Shown: positions 27,125-35,679, counted from the stretch's first letter. The stretch: 64,000 bases of DNA from JBFONV01 sp040779335 (GCA_040779335.1 JBFONV010000008.1:113675-177674), one strand, 5' to 3'. Made by a program: numbers and translations. Notes: generated by a model from the letters alone, not told the origin.

Positions 27125-27301
27125 ATGATGAAAAGGCAAAAACGTGATCGTCAAGATAGAGCGCATTCAAGAGGGTATCAGGCAGGAGTTTCTGGCAGAT
27201 CGAAGGAAATCTGCCCCTATCAAAATTTGGAGGTTAGATCCGAGTGGTTAGGCGGTTGGCGTGAAGCTATTGCAGACAAGCAGCAAGGTTTAATCAAATA
27301 A
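27125..27301 (+). CDS. rmf: ribosome modulation factor
   Basis: 58 residues, very close to E. coli RMF: MKRQKRDRQDRAHSRGYQAG, then GRSKEICPYQNL and SEWLGGWREAIAD. RMF dimerises 70S ribosomes to inactive 100S particles in slow growth. ATG at 27125 has AAGGAG 9 bp upstream; the ATG one codon later is the alternative. A longer in-frame start at 27032 adds only non-family residues. It is convergent with fabA, next to it as in E. coli. Confidence 0.97.
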   Translation: MMKRQKRDRQDRAHSRGYQAGVSGRSKEICPYQNLEVRSEWLGGWREAIADKQQGLIK

Positions 27302-27344
27302 AATTAATGTAAAACCTTTATATAATTACGTGTGTCACCATTTC

Positions 27345-27375
27345 AAAGCCAGAAAGTATTCTTTCTGGCTTTTTA
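27345..27375 (+). terminator. rho-independent terminator of rmf
   Basis: A 12-bp stem AAAGCCAGAAAG / CTTTCTGGCTTT with loop TATT, then T residues, between convergent rmf and fabA. Confidence 0.88.
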
Positions 27376-27434
27376 TATTCAGGACGAATGGTATGTCTCG
27401 GTGACACAGGGGGAGATAGCGATGGTATAGTTAA

Positions 27435-27950
27435 TTAAAACTTAGATGTATCGCTAAACAAGCCTACTTTCAAGTCCTTAGCGGTATAAATTTCTCTGCC
27501 ATCCACAGAAACTGAGCCGTCAGCTATTCCCATGAAAAGTTTGCGTTTTATTACGCGCTTAAGGGTTATTTTATATGTGACTTTTTTAGCCGTAGGCAAA
27601 ATTTGACCAGTAAACTTAACTTCACCTACACCTAACGCTCGTCCGCGTCCAGGGCCGCCTGACCACGCTAAATAAAAGCCGACTAACTGCCACATTGCAT
27701 CTAAGCCTAAACAACCAGGCATAACAGGATCGCCTTTAAAGTGGCAATCGAAAAACCATAAATCAGGCGTTATATCTAATTCAGCAATAATTTCGCCTTT
27801 TCCAAATTCACCCCCGTCAGCGTTAATTAGGTTAATTCTATCCATCATTAACATATTATCTGACGGTAATTGGCTGTTGCCTTCACCGAACATTTCACCG
27901 GTGCCAGCTTTGACCAGATCTTCTTTATTAAATGAACTTTTTTGTTCCAT
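27435..27950 (-). CDS. fabA: 3-hydroxydecanoyl-ACP dehydratase/isomerase
   Basis: 171 residues, normal length. It makes trans-2- and cis-3-decenoyl-ACP, the branch to unsaturated fatty acids. The hot-dog fold signature is complete: WFFDCHFKGDPVMPGCLGLDAMWQ, with the catalytic His (CHFKGDPVMPG) and Asp (GLDAMW). A FabR-type operator lies in its promoter, so control by membrane fatty-acid state is likely. Confidence 0.98.
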   Translation of the reverse strand: MEQKSSFNKEDLVKAGTGEMFGEGNSQLPSDNMLMMDRINLINADGGEFGKGEIIAELDITPDLWFFDCHFKGDPVMPGCLGLDAMWQLVGFYLAWSGGPGRGRALGVGEVKFTGQILPTAKKVTYKITLKRVIKRKLFMGIADGSVSVDGREIYTAKDLKVGLFSDTSKF

Positions 27951-28001
27951 GATAATTATTCCAAAATTAGACTTGTATGAAGAGAAAATTTTTAAAGCGC
28001 T

Positions 28002-28030
28002 ACTTTAGCGAACACTTGTACACTAAACAA
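28002..28030 (-). promoter_or_regulatory. fabA promoter with FabR-type operator
   Basis: On the minus strand AGTGTACAAGTGTTCGCT (28007-28024) is an imperfect palindrome that matches, as I recall it, the FabR box AGCGTACA-NN-TGTTCGCT at all but one defined position. It lies between a possible -35 TTGTTT and -10 TAAAGT spaced 17 bp, about 55-75 bp upstream of the fabA start. FabR represses fabA and fabB in enterobacteria according to unsaturated acyl pools. No fabR gene is in this window. Confidence 0.7.
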
Positions 28031-28118
28031 CTCTGAACAGTTAAATAATTAATTAATATTGCAAAATATTTAGTTATGCGTAACCATAATGATAGGTTTG
28101 TACTAGGATTGAATACTG

Positions 28119-28376
28119 ATGACGATTAAGAATAAAGCGGCACTGTCAAATGCTGAAAAACAAAGGCGATTTAGAGAGCGACAAAAAGAACGTGGTAAAA
28201 AAGAAATGCGTGGTTATTTATCTCAAGAAGCGCAAGATTGTTATAAATTGATCGCCGAGCAGACAAAATGGTCAGATAGCACTATATTAAGTAATGCGGT
28301 GAGATTAACGTATGCCGCGTACAAGAACGGGCAAATAGGGCTATTAAACAATTGGTTAAATAAAAATGAACTTTAG
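28119..28376 (+). CDS. small basic protein, unknown; possible DNA-binding
   Basis: 85 residues. The N-terminus is very basic and helical (EKQRRFRERQKERGKKEMRGYL), then comes SQEAQDCYKLIAEQTKWSDSTILSNAVRLTYAAYK. A short strand (MRGYLS) followed by two helices is reminiscent of ribbon-helix-helix repressors, but I cannot assign a family. It is a single gene between fabA (divergent) and uvrY. No strong ribosome site is visible. Confidence 0.55.
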   Translation: MTIKNKAALSNAEKQRRFRERQKERGKKEMRGYLSQEAQDCYKLIAEQTKWSDSTILSNAVRLTYAAYKNGQIGLLNNWLNKNEL

Positions 28377-28531
28377 GTATGAAAAGTCATTTTTGTCAAG
28401 TTTTACAAGTAATTAAAAATATTGACCAAATCGTCGAATTTAGATTGAGTTAAAGTGAATTTAACTATATTCTTCCTGACTAAGAATATATTCGTACATA
28501 GAATTAATAACAACGAATAAGGTGTGTCCCA

Positions 28532-29176
28532 TTGATAAATGTTTTGTTAGTTGATGACCATGAATTAGTCCGCACAGGAATACGTAAAATTCTTGATGAA
28601 GTTAAAGGATTAAAGGTTATCGGTGAAGCGCAAACAGGAGAAGAAGCTGTTCAGTTTTGTCGAAAAACGGAACCTGATGTCGTCCTCATGGATATGAATA
28701 TGCCTGGCATTGGTGGATTGGAAGCGACAAAGAAAATTATTCGTTATGCACCTGATGTAAAAATTATTGTGTTAACTGTTTATAGTGAAGATCCTATCCC
28801 GACAAAAGTCATGCAAATTGGCGCATCTGGATACTTAACTAAAGGGGCTGGTCCCGATGAAATGGTCAACGCTATTCGGGCCGTTAATAGTGGTCAACGC
28901 TATATTACGCCTGAAATTGCACAGAAAATGGCATTAAATCAATTTAAATCAGCCGATGAAAACCCGTTTAACTCACTATCTGAACGTGAATTGCAAATCA
29001 TGTTTATGATCACTCGCGGCGAAAAAGTACCTAATATTTCAGAACAATTGGTACTTAGTAGTAAAACCATCAATAGTTATCGCTATCGCATGTTTGAGAA
29101 ACTTAATGTGAGTAATGACGTAGAGCTAACTCATTTGGCCATTCGCCATGGCATGTTAAAAACGGAAAGTTTTTAA
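28532..29176 (+). CDS. uvrY: response regulator UvrY/GacA
   Basis: 214 residues, partner of the BarA/GacS sensor that drives the CsrB-type small RNAs. Receiver domain: D8-D9 acidic pair, phosphorylation site D54 (VLMDMNMPG), K104 (LTKGAG). LuxR-type helix-turn-helix at the C-terminus (SERELQIMFMITRGEKVPNISEQL...KTINSYRYRMFEKL). It starts at TTG (28532) with AAGGTG 7 bp upstream. It is adjacent to uvrC as in E. coli. Confidence 0.96.
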   Translation: MINVLLVDDHELVRTGIRKILDEVKGLKVIGEAQTGEEAVQFCRKTEPDVVLMDMNMPGIGGLEATKKIIRYAPDVKIIVLTVYSEDPIPTKVMQIGASGYLTKGAGPDEMVNAIRAVNSGQRYITPEIAQKMALNQFKSADENPFNSLSERELQIMFMITRGEKVPNISEQLVLSSKTINSYRYRMFEKLNVSNDVELTHLAIRHGMLKTESF

Positions 29177-29190
29177 AACTATCATTTGTT

Positions 29191-31041
29191 TTGCAAAATT
29201 CAGCACCAAACACCGACACTTCTTTTGATCATAAAGCATTTCTAGCGGCTGTAACTCAGCAAGCAGGGGTTTACCGTATGTATGATAATGCGGGCGTTGT
29301 GATCTACGTAGGTAAGGCCAAGCAGCTAAAAAATAGATTAAACAGCTATTTTCGTAAAGATGTGGGCAGTGTTAAAACCAAGGCACTCGTTAAACAAATT
29401 TGTGCAATAGACGTTACAGTAACGCATACCGAGGGTGAGGCACTTATCCTTGAAAATAACTACATCAAAAAATACCAACCCAAATACAATATTCTATTAC
29501 GCGATGATAAATCTTATCCTTATCTTTTGATCACTGAGCATAAACACCCAAAACTGGGCTTGCATCGTGGCGGCAAAAAAATAAAGGGTGAATATTTTGG
29601 TCCTTATCCAACGGTTGGGGCTGTGTGGGAAAGCTTACGATTAATGCAAAAACTGTTTCCGCTTAGACAATGTGAAGATAGTTATTATCGGGCGAGAAGC
29701 CGACCTTGTTTACAATACCAATTAGGGCGATGTTCAGCACCTTGCGTTGATAAAATATCGTCAGCTGATTATCAACAACAAGTTGAATTGGCAAAATTGT
29801 TTTTACGGGGCAAAAGTTCTCAGGTTATTGACCTATTGGTTAATAAAATGGAGCTAGCGAGTAATGAATTAGATTTTGAGCGGGCGGCAAAATATCGAGA
29901 TCAAATCGTCACTTTGCGCAAAGTACAACAACAACAATATGTCAGCGGTATTGCATCAGAGATGGACGTTATTGGTTTATATCGAGTGAAATCTCAGGCA
30001 TGTGTGCATTTGTTATTTATACGGGACCATAAAATACTCGGCAGTAAGAGCTATTTCCCTTTGTTGCCATCAGAAACTACGGATGGAGAGATCATTCAGG
30101 CTTTTGTCAGCCAACATTATTTGGGTAATGACAACATTCAAAACAGTATACCTAAAGAAATTGTTGTTTCTGAAACCTTCGAACATGTCAGCGAGCTGAG
30201 TGCTTTGTTGCAACAGCAGGCGGAGCATGAAGTAAAGATCTCTGTTAATGTCAGAACAGAGCGAGCTAAGTACCTTAAATTAGCGACAACCAATGCACAC
30301 AGCGCGTTAGTGACTCGTAATAGCCATAAAGAATCTATGCAAGCTCGTTTTTCAGCATTGAATGAGGTATTTGAGTTACCTAATGGTATATCGCGAATAG
30401 AATGCTTTGATATCAGCCATACCATGGGGCAGCAAACGGTCGCTTCAAACGTGGTTTTTAATACTGAAGGCCCATTAAAAAGTGATTATCGACGCTACAA
30501 CGTTCATGGTATTACTCCTGGAGATGATTATGCTGCGATGGCATTTGCGTTAAATAAACGATATGGCAAAGTTAAAGCGGATGAAAAACTACCTGATATA
30601 GTATTTATCGACGGCGGAAAAGGGCAGTTAGCCAAAGCGGAAGCCTTTTTTGCTGAACTTAATTTGTCTTCAATCCCTTTATTGGTTGGTGTTGCTAAAG
30701 GTGAGTCTCGTAAGCCAGGTTTAGAAACACTTATTTTAGCAGGCAGCCATCAACTTATTTCATTACCTTCTACTTCCCCTGCATTGCATTTAGTGCAGCA
30801 TATTAGGGACGAATCACATCGTTTCGCCATTGCTGGACATCGCGCAAAAAGACAAAAAGTTGCTAAAAAATCAACGTTAGAAACAATTCCAGGTATTGGC
30901 GCTAAAAAAAGACAGGCGTTATTGAAATATCTAGGTGGTATTCAAGAAGTACAACAAGCCGAAAAAGAGACATTAGAAAAAGTGCCCGGTATCAGTAAAG
31001 CATTGGCTGAAATAATTTATGAAGCTTTACATGACAATTGA
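29191..31041 (+). CDS. uvrC: excinuclease ABC subunit C
   Basis: 616 residues. Makes both incisions in nucleotide excision repair. GIY-YIG domain at the N-terminus (GVYRMYDNAGVVIYVGKAKQLKNRL), Cys-rich stretch (RPCLQYQLGRCSAPC), UVR motif (about 205-240), RNase H-like 5' nuclease (ECFDISHTMGQQTVAS; VFIDGGKGQL), and two C-terminal helix-hairpin-helix motifs (IPGIGAKKRQALL, VPGISKALAE). The start is TTG at 29191 without an evident ribosome site, 14 bp after the uvrY stop; no other in-frame start exists in the gap. Confidence 0.96.
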   Translation: MQNSAPNTDTSFDHKAFLAAVTQQAGVYRMYDNAGVVIYVGKAKQLKNRLNSYFRKDVGSVKTKALVKQICAIDVTVTHTEGEALILENNYIKKYQPKYNILLRDDKSYPYLLITEHKHPKLGLHRGGKKIKGEYFGPYPTVGAVWESLRLMQKLFPLRQCEDSYYRARSRPCLQYQLGRCSAPCVDKISSADYQQQVELAKLFLRGKSSQVIDLLVNKMELASNELDFERAAKYRDQIVTLRKVQQQQYVSGIASEMDVIGLYRVKSQACVHLLFIRDHKILGSKSYFPLLPSETTDGEIIQAFVSQHYLGNDNIQNSIPKEIVVSETFEHVSELSALLQQQAEHEVKISVNVRTERAKYLKLATTNAHSALVTRNSHKESMQARFSALNEVFELPNGISRIECFDISHTMGQQTVASNVVFNTEGPLKSDYRRYNVHGITPGDDYAAMAFALNKRYGKVKADEKLPDIVFIDGGKGQLAKAEAFFAELNLSSIPLLVGVAKGESRKPGLETLILAGSHQLISLPSTSPALHLVQHIRDESHRFAIAGHRAKRQKVAKKSTLETIPGIGAKKRQALLKYLGGIQEVQQAEKETLEKVPGISKALAEIIYEALHDN

Positions 31042-31213
31042 TCTGCAAACTGTGTAAAATAACTCAAAAAAAGGGCTTGTTGTTATTTTATTTTTACTTA
31101 TTTCAATTCGCTGACGTTACGGTAACGTTTCTTTTTTCTTTGCTGTAATTATTTTAGTAAAAAATGAGTAAGTTTACCGTAATAACAACATAAAACCTTG
31201 GTATGAAGAGTAT

Positions 31214-31795
31214 ATGTGGACAATTCCGAATCAAATTACGCTATTTAGGATCATTCTAATACCGGTATTTATCGCGGTGTATTACTTACCCGTGTCTTGG
31301 CATCATTTTGGGGCCTTTGCGGTTTTTTGGATTGCGTCTGTCAGTGATGCATTGGATGGTTATTTGGCCCGTAAATTAAATCAATCATCTGCCTTTGGTG
31401 CCTTTATAGATCCTGTCGCTGATAAATTGATGGTAGCGGCTGCACTCATCATGATAGTGACAGAATACCAGTCTTGGTGGATAGCAGTACCCGCTATGAT
31501 CATGATTTCTCGTGAATTGTTTATCAGTGGTCTACGTGAATTTATGTCATCACGAGGAAAGCGCGATGATGTTGCTGTTTCTACCTTAGGTAAATATAAA
31601 ACCGCCGCGCAAATGTTGGGGATAATGGGGCTAATATGGCAACCAGATTATGATATTCCATTGATCTTATTTTATTTCCCACATGAGATATTAATGTTTG
31701 CTGCTTATGGCTTTTATTTTGTCGCTACCGGTTTGTCCTTTTGGACTATGCTAGTTTATTTTAGGGCGGCTTGGCCTGAATTAAAGGGTAAATAA
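31214..31795 (+). CDS. pgsA: phosphatidylglycerophosphate synthase
   Basis: 193-residue inner-membrane enzyme that condenses CDP-diacylglycerol with glycerol-3-phosphate, the committed step to phosphatidylglycerol. The CDP-alcohol phosphotransferase motif is complete (SDALDGYLAR ... GAFIDPVADK). Several hydrophobic helices and an amphipathic first segment (WTIPNQITLFRI) fit the family. It follows uvrC and precedes the Gly-Cys-Leu tRNA genes, exactly the E. coli order. Confidence 0.96.
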   Translation: MWTIPNQITLFRIILIPVFIAVYYLPVSWHHFGAFAVFWIASVSDALDGYLARKLNQSSAFGAFIDPVADKLMVAAALIMIVTEYQSWWIAVPAMIMISRELFISGLREFMSSRGKRDDVAVSTLGKYKTAAQMLGIMGLIWQPDYDIPLILFYFPHEILMFAAYGFYFVATGLSFWTMLVYFRAAWPELKGK

Positions 31796-31879
31796 TCATC
31801 AAGTTGCTGGTCGTTTTAGCTAAAAAAACACCAATTTAGACGGTTTTTAATCAGTTGAAATAAAATTGAAATTAAATGG

Positions 31880-31907
31880 TTGACTCATGATTTTTTCAAT
31901 GTAGAAT
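31880..31907 (+). promoter_or_regulatory. promoter of the tRNA cluster
   Basis: TTGACT and TAGAAT separated by 16 bp, followed by GCGTTTCC, a GC-containing discriminator. It lies 34 bp upstream of the first tRNA-Gly. Confidence 0.65.
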
Positions 31908-31940
31908 GCGTTTCCAGTTGACAGGGAGTCAACCAATGAA

Positions 31941-32016
31941 GCGGCTGTAGCTCAGCTGGTAGAGCATCACGTTGCCAACGTGAATGTCACGAGTTCGAGT
32001 CTCGTTAGCCGCTCCA
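31941..32016 (+). tRNA. tRNA-Gly (GCC), copy 1
   Basis: 76-nt cloverleaf with encoded CCA. Acceptor GCGGCTG / TAGCCGC, anticodon loop TTGCCAA, T-arm GTTCGAGTC. It is identical to the two later Gly copies. Confidence 0.97.
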
Positions 32017-32071
32017 ATTTCTCTTTAAGAGAATTCCAAAGGAATACTACTCAACTCGTAGTTAATGAAAC

Positions 32072-32145
32072 GGCGGGTTGGCAGAGTGGCTATGCAGCGG
32101 ATTGCAAATCCGTGGACCTCGGTTCGACTCCGGGACCCGCCTCCA
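32072..32145 (+). tRNA. tRNA-Cys (GCA)
   Basis: 74-nt cloverleaf with encoded CCA. Acceptor GGCGGGT / ACCCGCC, anticodon loop TTGCAAA, T-arm GTTCGACTC. Confidence 0.97.
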
Positions 32146-32149
32146 TAAT

Positions 32150-32236
32150 GCCCGGGTGGTGGAATTGGTAGACACAAGGGATTTAAAATCCCTCGCTGGT
32201 AACAGCGTGCCGGTTCAAGTCCGGCCCCGGGTACCA
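32150..32236 (+). tRNA. tRNA-Leu (UAA), copy 1
   Basis: 87-nt class II tRNA with a long variable arm and encoded CCA. Acceptor GCCCGGG / CCCGGGT, anticodon loop TTTAAAA. Only 4 nt separate it from tRNA-Cys. Confidence 0.97.
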
Positions 32237-32322
32237 TTTCATTATTGCAGGTTGGGTTGTAAAAAAGTGTAGTGGCATACACTTAAAGTGTGAAAAGTCT
32301 CGCGATAGTGTGAGCATATGAA

Positions 32323-32398
32323 GCGGCTGTAGCTCAGCTGGTAGAGCATCACGTTGCCAACGTGAATGTCACGAGTTCGAGTCTCGTTAGCCGCTCCA
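32323..32398 (+). tRNA. tRNA-Gly (GCC), copy 2
   Basis: Identical in sequence to copy 1, 76 nt with CCA. Upstream flank shared with copy 3. Confidence 0.97.
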
Positions 32399-32463
32399 AT
32401 CTTTTATTTGGTTAAGTCCAAATGAAAGTACAAAAAAGTCTTGCGATAGTGTGAGCATATGAA

Positions 32464-32539
32464 GCGGCTGTAGCTCAGCTGGTAGAGCATCACGTTGCCA
32501 ACGTGAATGTCACGAGTTCGAGTCTCGTTAGCCGCTCCA
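32464..32539 (+). tRNA. tRNA-Gly (GCC), copy 3
   Basis: Identical to copies 1 and 2. Its position and upstream flank repeat copy 2 with a 141-bp period. Confidence 0.97.
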
Positions 32540-32605
32540 ATTTCTTCTCTCATTAAAAAGAGAAAGTAGGGAACCAATCTCTACTCTAAAAAGTACTTCC
32601 CTTAT

Positions 32606-32692
32606 GCCCGGGTGGTGGAATTGGTAGACACAAGGGATTTAAAATCCCTCGCTGGTAACAGCGTGCCGGTTCAAGTCCGGCCCCGGGTACCA
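32606..32692 (+). tRNA. tRNA-Leu (UAA), copy 2
   Basis: Identical to the tRNA-Leu at 32150-32236, 87 nt with CCA. An AT-only inverted repeat (ATTATTTATT / AATAAATAAT, 32693-32718) follows and may help end the transcript. Confidence 0.97.
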
Positions 32693-32995
32693 TTATTTAT
32701 TACGCTAAATAAATAATCATAATCAATCTTTCATCTTTGTTATAAATAATTTTGTACCATTTTAGTTGCATTGTTATCACTGTTCCTTGTTATTTATAAA
32801 TTATCACTTTCTTATTTACCCGATCCTTAAGTGCTTAACCTGTAGCTATACACATAAAGTGTAAACTAGAAATAACAGTTATGGTTGACCACGCTAGTAT
32901 TTGTAAGCGATAGCAAATGTTGTTCTGATTGGTATTAGTCTTGGTTTTCCTCTAGGCTTTGCTTAGATTAAATAACTCCTGACTAAGGTCACCCC
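32693..32995. other. intergenic region behind the tRNA cluster
   Basis: 303 bp of AT-rich DNA. Apart from the AT inverted repeat directly after tRNA-Leu I see no gene. A ribosome site TAAGGT at 32984-32989 belongs to the next gene. Confidence 0.5.
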
Positions 32996-34198
32996 ATGTT
33001 CGAAATTCGCACCGGTAATGCCATATCGTCTGATTCCTCTGAGGCCGTGGTACTCTATCAGCAAGCCATTGATTTAATACTAGGCTCAGAGTCCGGCGCA
33101 GCTCAAGCCCTTGATAAGGCACTTGAGCTTGATAAAAATTTTGCTTTAGCCTCAGCCGCACGCTATTACGTGGGAAAAGACATAGGCGAGCCTAGTATCA
33201 ATGTTTACCGTGAACTTGCCCAAAAATCATCCCTAAACGCTACCGACTGGGAACGTCAACATATTGATATACTTATCGGCTTAATTGACCAGCCCCGTGA
33301 TACCCAAGAGAAAGCTCTTGCCTATATAGATACTACACCAAGCGACTTGTTAGTGGTCTCGCAGCTAACCGGCAGCATATTTTTCTATGGTGGTCCCAAA
33401 AAGCTAGAAACTGTCCTAGAGGTACTTGAGTCAGTCGCAGGCGTTTTAGCTGATGATTGGGCTTTTCTGGCGCGGTTAGGGTTTGCAGCAAGTGAAGCGG
33501 GCCAACGTCATCGTGGTCGAGAGCTTATTGAACGAGCATTAGATATTCGACCTCAAGCACTTTATTCCATTCACGGTTTAGCCCATGTGCTACACGATGA
33601 TAATCTCGCTCAGCAGTCGGCAATGGCGTTGCAGGATTGGTTGACGGTGCATGGAACAGGGGCTAGAAACGGGCAAATGTATGGACACGTCCAGTGGCAT
33701 CTAGCCTTGTCTGAATGGCAAATAGGCAATAGAGACGCCGCAATGCAACGCTACCTAAGTTATTGTGCCCCAACAACAACGACCTGTGGTCCCGTGCTGA
33801 CATTGGCTGATTGCGGCGGCTTCTTACTAAGGGATTATTTGCAAAGCGGTCAGGTGAGGGGGTTGAGTAGCGATGTGCTTACGCACATTGATAGCGTGTG
33901 GCAAATGATGGGTCATCCATTCATTGCTCTGCATGTTGCCGGCCTATACGTATCAGCTGGTGATGTAGAGGGGCTTAACCGATGTCGAGAGCATATTTTG
34001 GCTACGCCTTTAGGGGCAAATCGCGATATTTCTCTCGCGTTAGTGTCTTCATTAACTGATTTTGTCATGGGGAATTACTTGCAAGCAAGTCAGACTTTGG
34101 CAACGATTTCATCTGGAGATCGTATTGGTATTGGCGGTAGTAATGTTGAACGAATACTGGTTGAACTCATAGAATCAAATGCTAAGGCGCGACTGTAG
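32996..34198 (+). CDS. TPR protein, TTC38-like
   Basis: 400 residues, no signal peptide. The N-terminal pair of helices (SSEAVVLYQQAIDLIL, AAQALDKALELDKNFALA) is TPR-like. The middle has the TTC38-type block YSIHGLAHVLHDDN followed by MYGHVQWHLALSEWQIGNRDAAM. TTC38-like proteins have no established function in bacteria. The G+C content looks higher than in the neighbours, and the gene lies directly behind a tRNA cluster, which fits acquisition by transfer; that is inference. ATG at 32996 has TAAGGT about 7 bp upstream. Confidence 0.72.
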   Translation: MFEIRTGNAISSDSSEAVVLYQQAIDLILGSESGAAQALDKALELDKNFALASAARYYVGKDIGEPSINVYRELAQKSSLNATDWERQHIDILIGLIDQPRDTQEKALAYIDTTPSDLLVVSQLTGSIFFYGGPKKLETVLEVLESVAGVLADDWAFLARLGFAASEAGQRHRGRELIERALDIRPQALYSIHGLAHVLHDDNLAQQSAMALQDWLTVHGTGARNGQMYGHVQWHLALSEWQIGNRDAAMQRYLSYCAPTTTTCGPVLTLADCGGFLLRDYLQSGQVRGLSSDVLTHIDSVWQMMGHPFIALHVAGLYVSAGDVEGLNRCREHILATPLGANRDISLALVSSLTDFVMGNYLQASQTLATISSGDRIGIGGSNVERILVELIESNAKARL

Positions 34199-34516
34199 CT
34201 GACCAAGTTGGCTTAGACATTCCCCCTTGTCTGGCTTAACGAAATACTTAGGATCTGCGGCAGTATTGATCAGTATTGCGATTGTCCCCCTTATCTGGGT
34301 CGTGGTATTACTCTCGTAATCGTTTGTTGTTGTATCAATAAAAATGTACCGTTTGCTTATTTTAGTAAGTGTTCTCGCTACAAACAGACCATTTTTTTTC
34401 TTTTTAGGGGAATTAATTACCGTCCTTCTCGTTTATCGATTAATTTACCTTTACTCAAAACCGACTACAATGATAACTGTCGATTGTTCTCAGTGTCATA
34501 ACTAGGTGGTAATTAA
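34199..34516. other. intergenic region, no supported gene
   Basis: 318 bp between the TPR gene and the CDGSH gene. A 53-codon hydrophobic reading frame (34344-34505) has no ribosome site and I do not call it. The promoter of the CDGSH gene must be here but is not obvious. Confidence 0.45.
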
Positions 34517-34777
34517 ATGAATAAGCCAATAGCCGCGGATAATAAACCTATTGCCGTTCTACTCAATAAAGATGATTACTACTACTTTTGTACCTGTGGC
34601 CGGTCTAATAATCAGCCTTTTTGCGATGGTTCACATAAAGATACGTCGTTAAAGCCGATGAAGTTTCAGGCCGAAAGTGACAAGAAGGTTTATCTATGTG
34701 CTTGTAAGCATTCTAGCAAACTACCATTTTGTGATGGCACACATAAGCAATTTAGCCTAGAGGACGTTGGGAAGTAG
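34517..34777 (+). CDS. double CDGSH iron-sulfur protein
   Basis: 86 residues with two CDGSH [2Fe-2S] sites. Site 1 has C25-x-C27, C36 and H40 (FCDGSH); site 2 has C61-x-C63, C72 and H76 (FCDGTH). The 3-Cys/1-His ligand sets are complete, so two labile 2Fe-2S clusters are expected, as in CISD3/MiNT-type tandem proteins. It is soluble, with no membrane anchor. It probably acts in redox or Fe-S handling; the partner is unknown. AGGTGG precedes the ATG. Confidence 0.9.
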   Translation: MNKPIAADNKPIAVLLNKDDYYYFCTCGRSNNQPFCDGSHKDTSLKPMKFQAESDKKVYLCACKHSSKLPFCDGTHKQFSLEDVGK

Positions 34778-34884
34778 CGTTCTGAATTAGCGCTCAAGCC
34801 ACTTCTGCGTCTTTCGTGATAATTTAAAACTGATTACTATCTGCTTGGTAAGTTATCGAATTAGCAACAAGTCTAAGGCCAAAT

Positions 34885-35679
34885 TTATAATGGGAGGTCG
34901 TTGTCTGCTATGTTTAGCGCTTTTACGTACCAGCTGTTATTTTTAATGTTATTTAATTCACCATTATTTGGCAGGATGTCTTTGTCTAAAAAAGGCGCTG
35001 TTAGCGGATGGTAATTGCCGATACACAAATCTAGTGCTTTGCGGGAGGAATGGTTTTTATAAATGCCACGATGGAGCATTTGTGCATTAAAAAGAAGGAT
35101 ATCACCAACATCTAGGCCGATAGATGTAGAATTGGCCAATGTTTCTTCACTACTATGACCTTGCTTTTCAAAACGAACATTGTGTTGTAAATCAGTATCC
35201 CATGTTTTATGGCTGCCAGGAATAAGTTCTATTCCTTGTTCTTTTATTAATGGAATTCTTATATGCAAAGTGAGCATATGCTGCTGTTCACGTTTTTGCT
35301 CTTCATCGGGGAGCACACTGTACTGGAGATCTCTATGCCAATAGGGATGTCTTTTTTTGTTTGACGGACTAAAAAACAATTGCGTGTTGTGAAAATAAAT
35401 GTCATCTCCAAAGATCCGCTGAACAAATTCAGTCAGCTTTAGCGGCGTTAATGTCTCAAAAAACTTAACTCTTTGTCCCAAATTGTTTTTGAAATATCGT
35501 TTATGCGTCAGCGAATGCATATTAACGAGTCTTTCTGCAATGATGGTGGTTCTATTCTGTTCAACCCAAGGCTGGTATACGCTATCTACGTGATAGGTTA
35601 ATGCTAAAACCTCGTCTAACGTAAAAAAATTTCTGACGAGAATATATCCATTTTCATCGTATTGTTTGCGCATATCCAT
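34885..35679 (-). CDS. Fe(II)/2-oxoglutarate dioxygenase, PhyH family
   Basis: 264 residues of the phytanoyl-CoA dioxygenase family. N-terminal YDENGYILVRNFFT; iron ligands H115-x-D117 (YWHRDLQY) and distal H203 (MLHRGIY); an Arg at about 213 (SSRKALDL) may bind 2-oxoglutarate. GSHKTW is the usual PhyH turn. The oxidised substrate cannot be read from sequence. GGAGG is visible just before the start. A formyltransferase-like gene and a DUF6058-like gene lie upstream on the same strand, suggesting a small biosynthetic group. Confidence 0.83.
   Translation of the reverse strand: MDMRKQYDENGYILVRNFFTLDEVLALTYHVDSVYQPWVEQNRTTIIAERLVNMHSLTHKRYFKNNLGQRVKFFETLTPLKLTEFVQRIFGDDIYFHNTQLFFSPSNKKRHPYWHRDLQYSVLPDEEQKREQQHMLTLHIRIPLIKEQGIELIPGSHKTWDTDLQHNVRFEKQGHSSEETLANSTSIGLDVGDILLFNAQMLHRGIYKNHSSRKALDLCIGNYHPLTAPFLDKDILPNNGELNNIKNNSWYVKALNIADNDLPL

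Larger units (their letters stand above)
32293..32541 (+). repeat. tandem duplication of tRNA-Gly plus flank (141-bp period)
   Basis: About 108 bp (AAAAGTCTCGCGATAGTG..., tRNA-Gly, CCAAT) at 32293-32400 recurs at 32434-32541 with one visible mismatch in the flank (C/T). The duplicated flank shows that the unit copied was larger than the tRNA itself. Confidence 0.85.

Noticed and set aside
31980..32282. Open frames across the tRNA genes on both strands
   Set aside because: They run through tRNA sequences and reflect tRNA base composition; no coding support.
34344..34505. 53-codon hydrophobic reading frame before the CDGSH gene
   Set aside because: No ribosome site, low-complexity hydrophobic content, and the frame ends inside the ribosome site of the next gene; it may be chance in AT-rich DNA.
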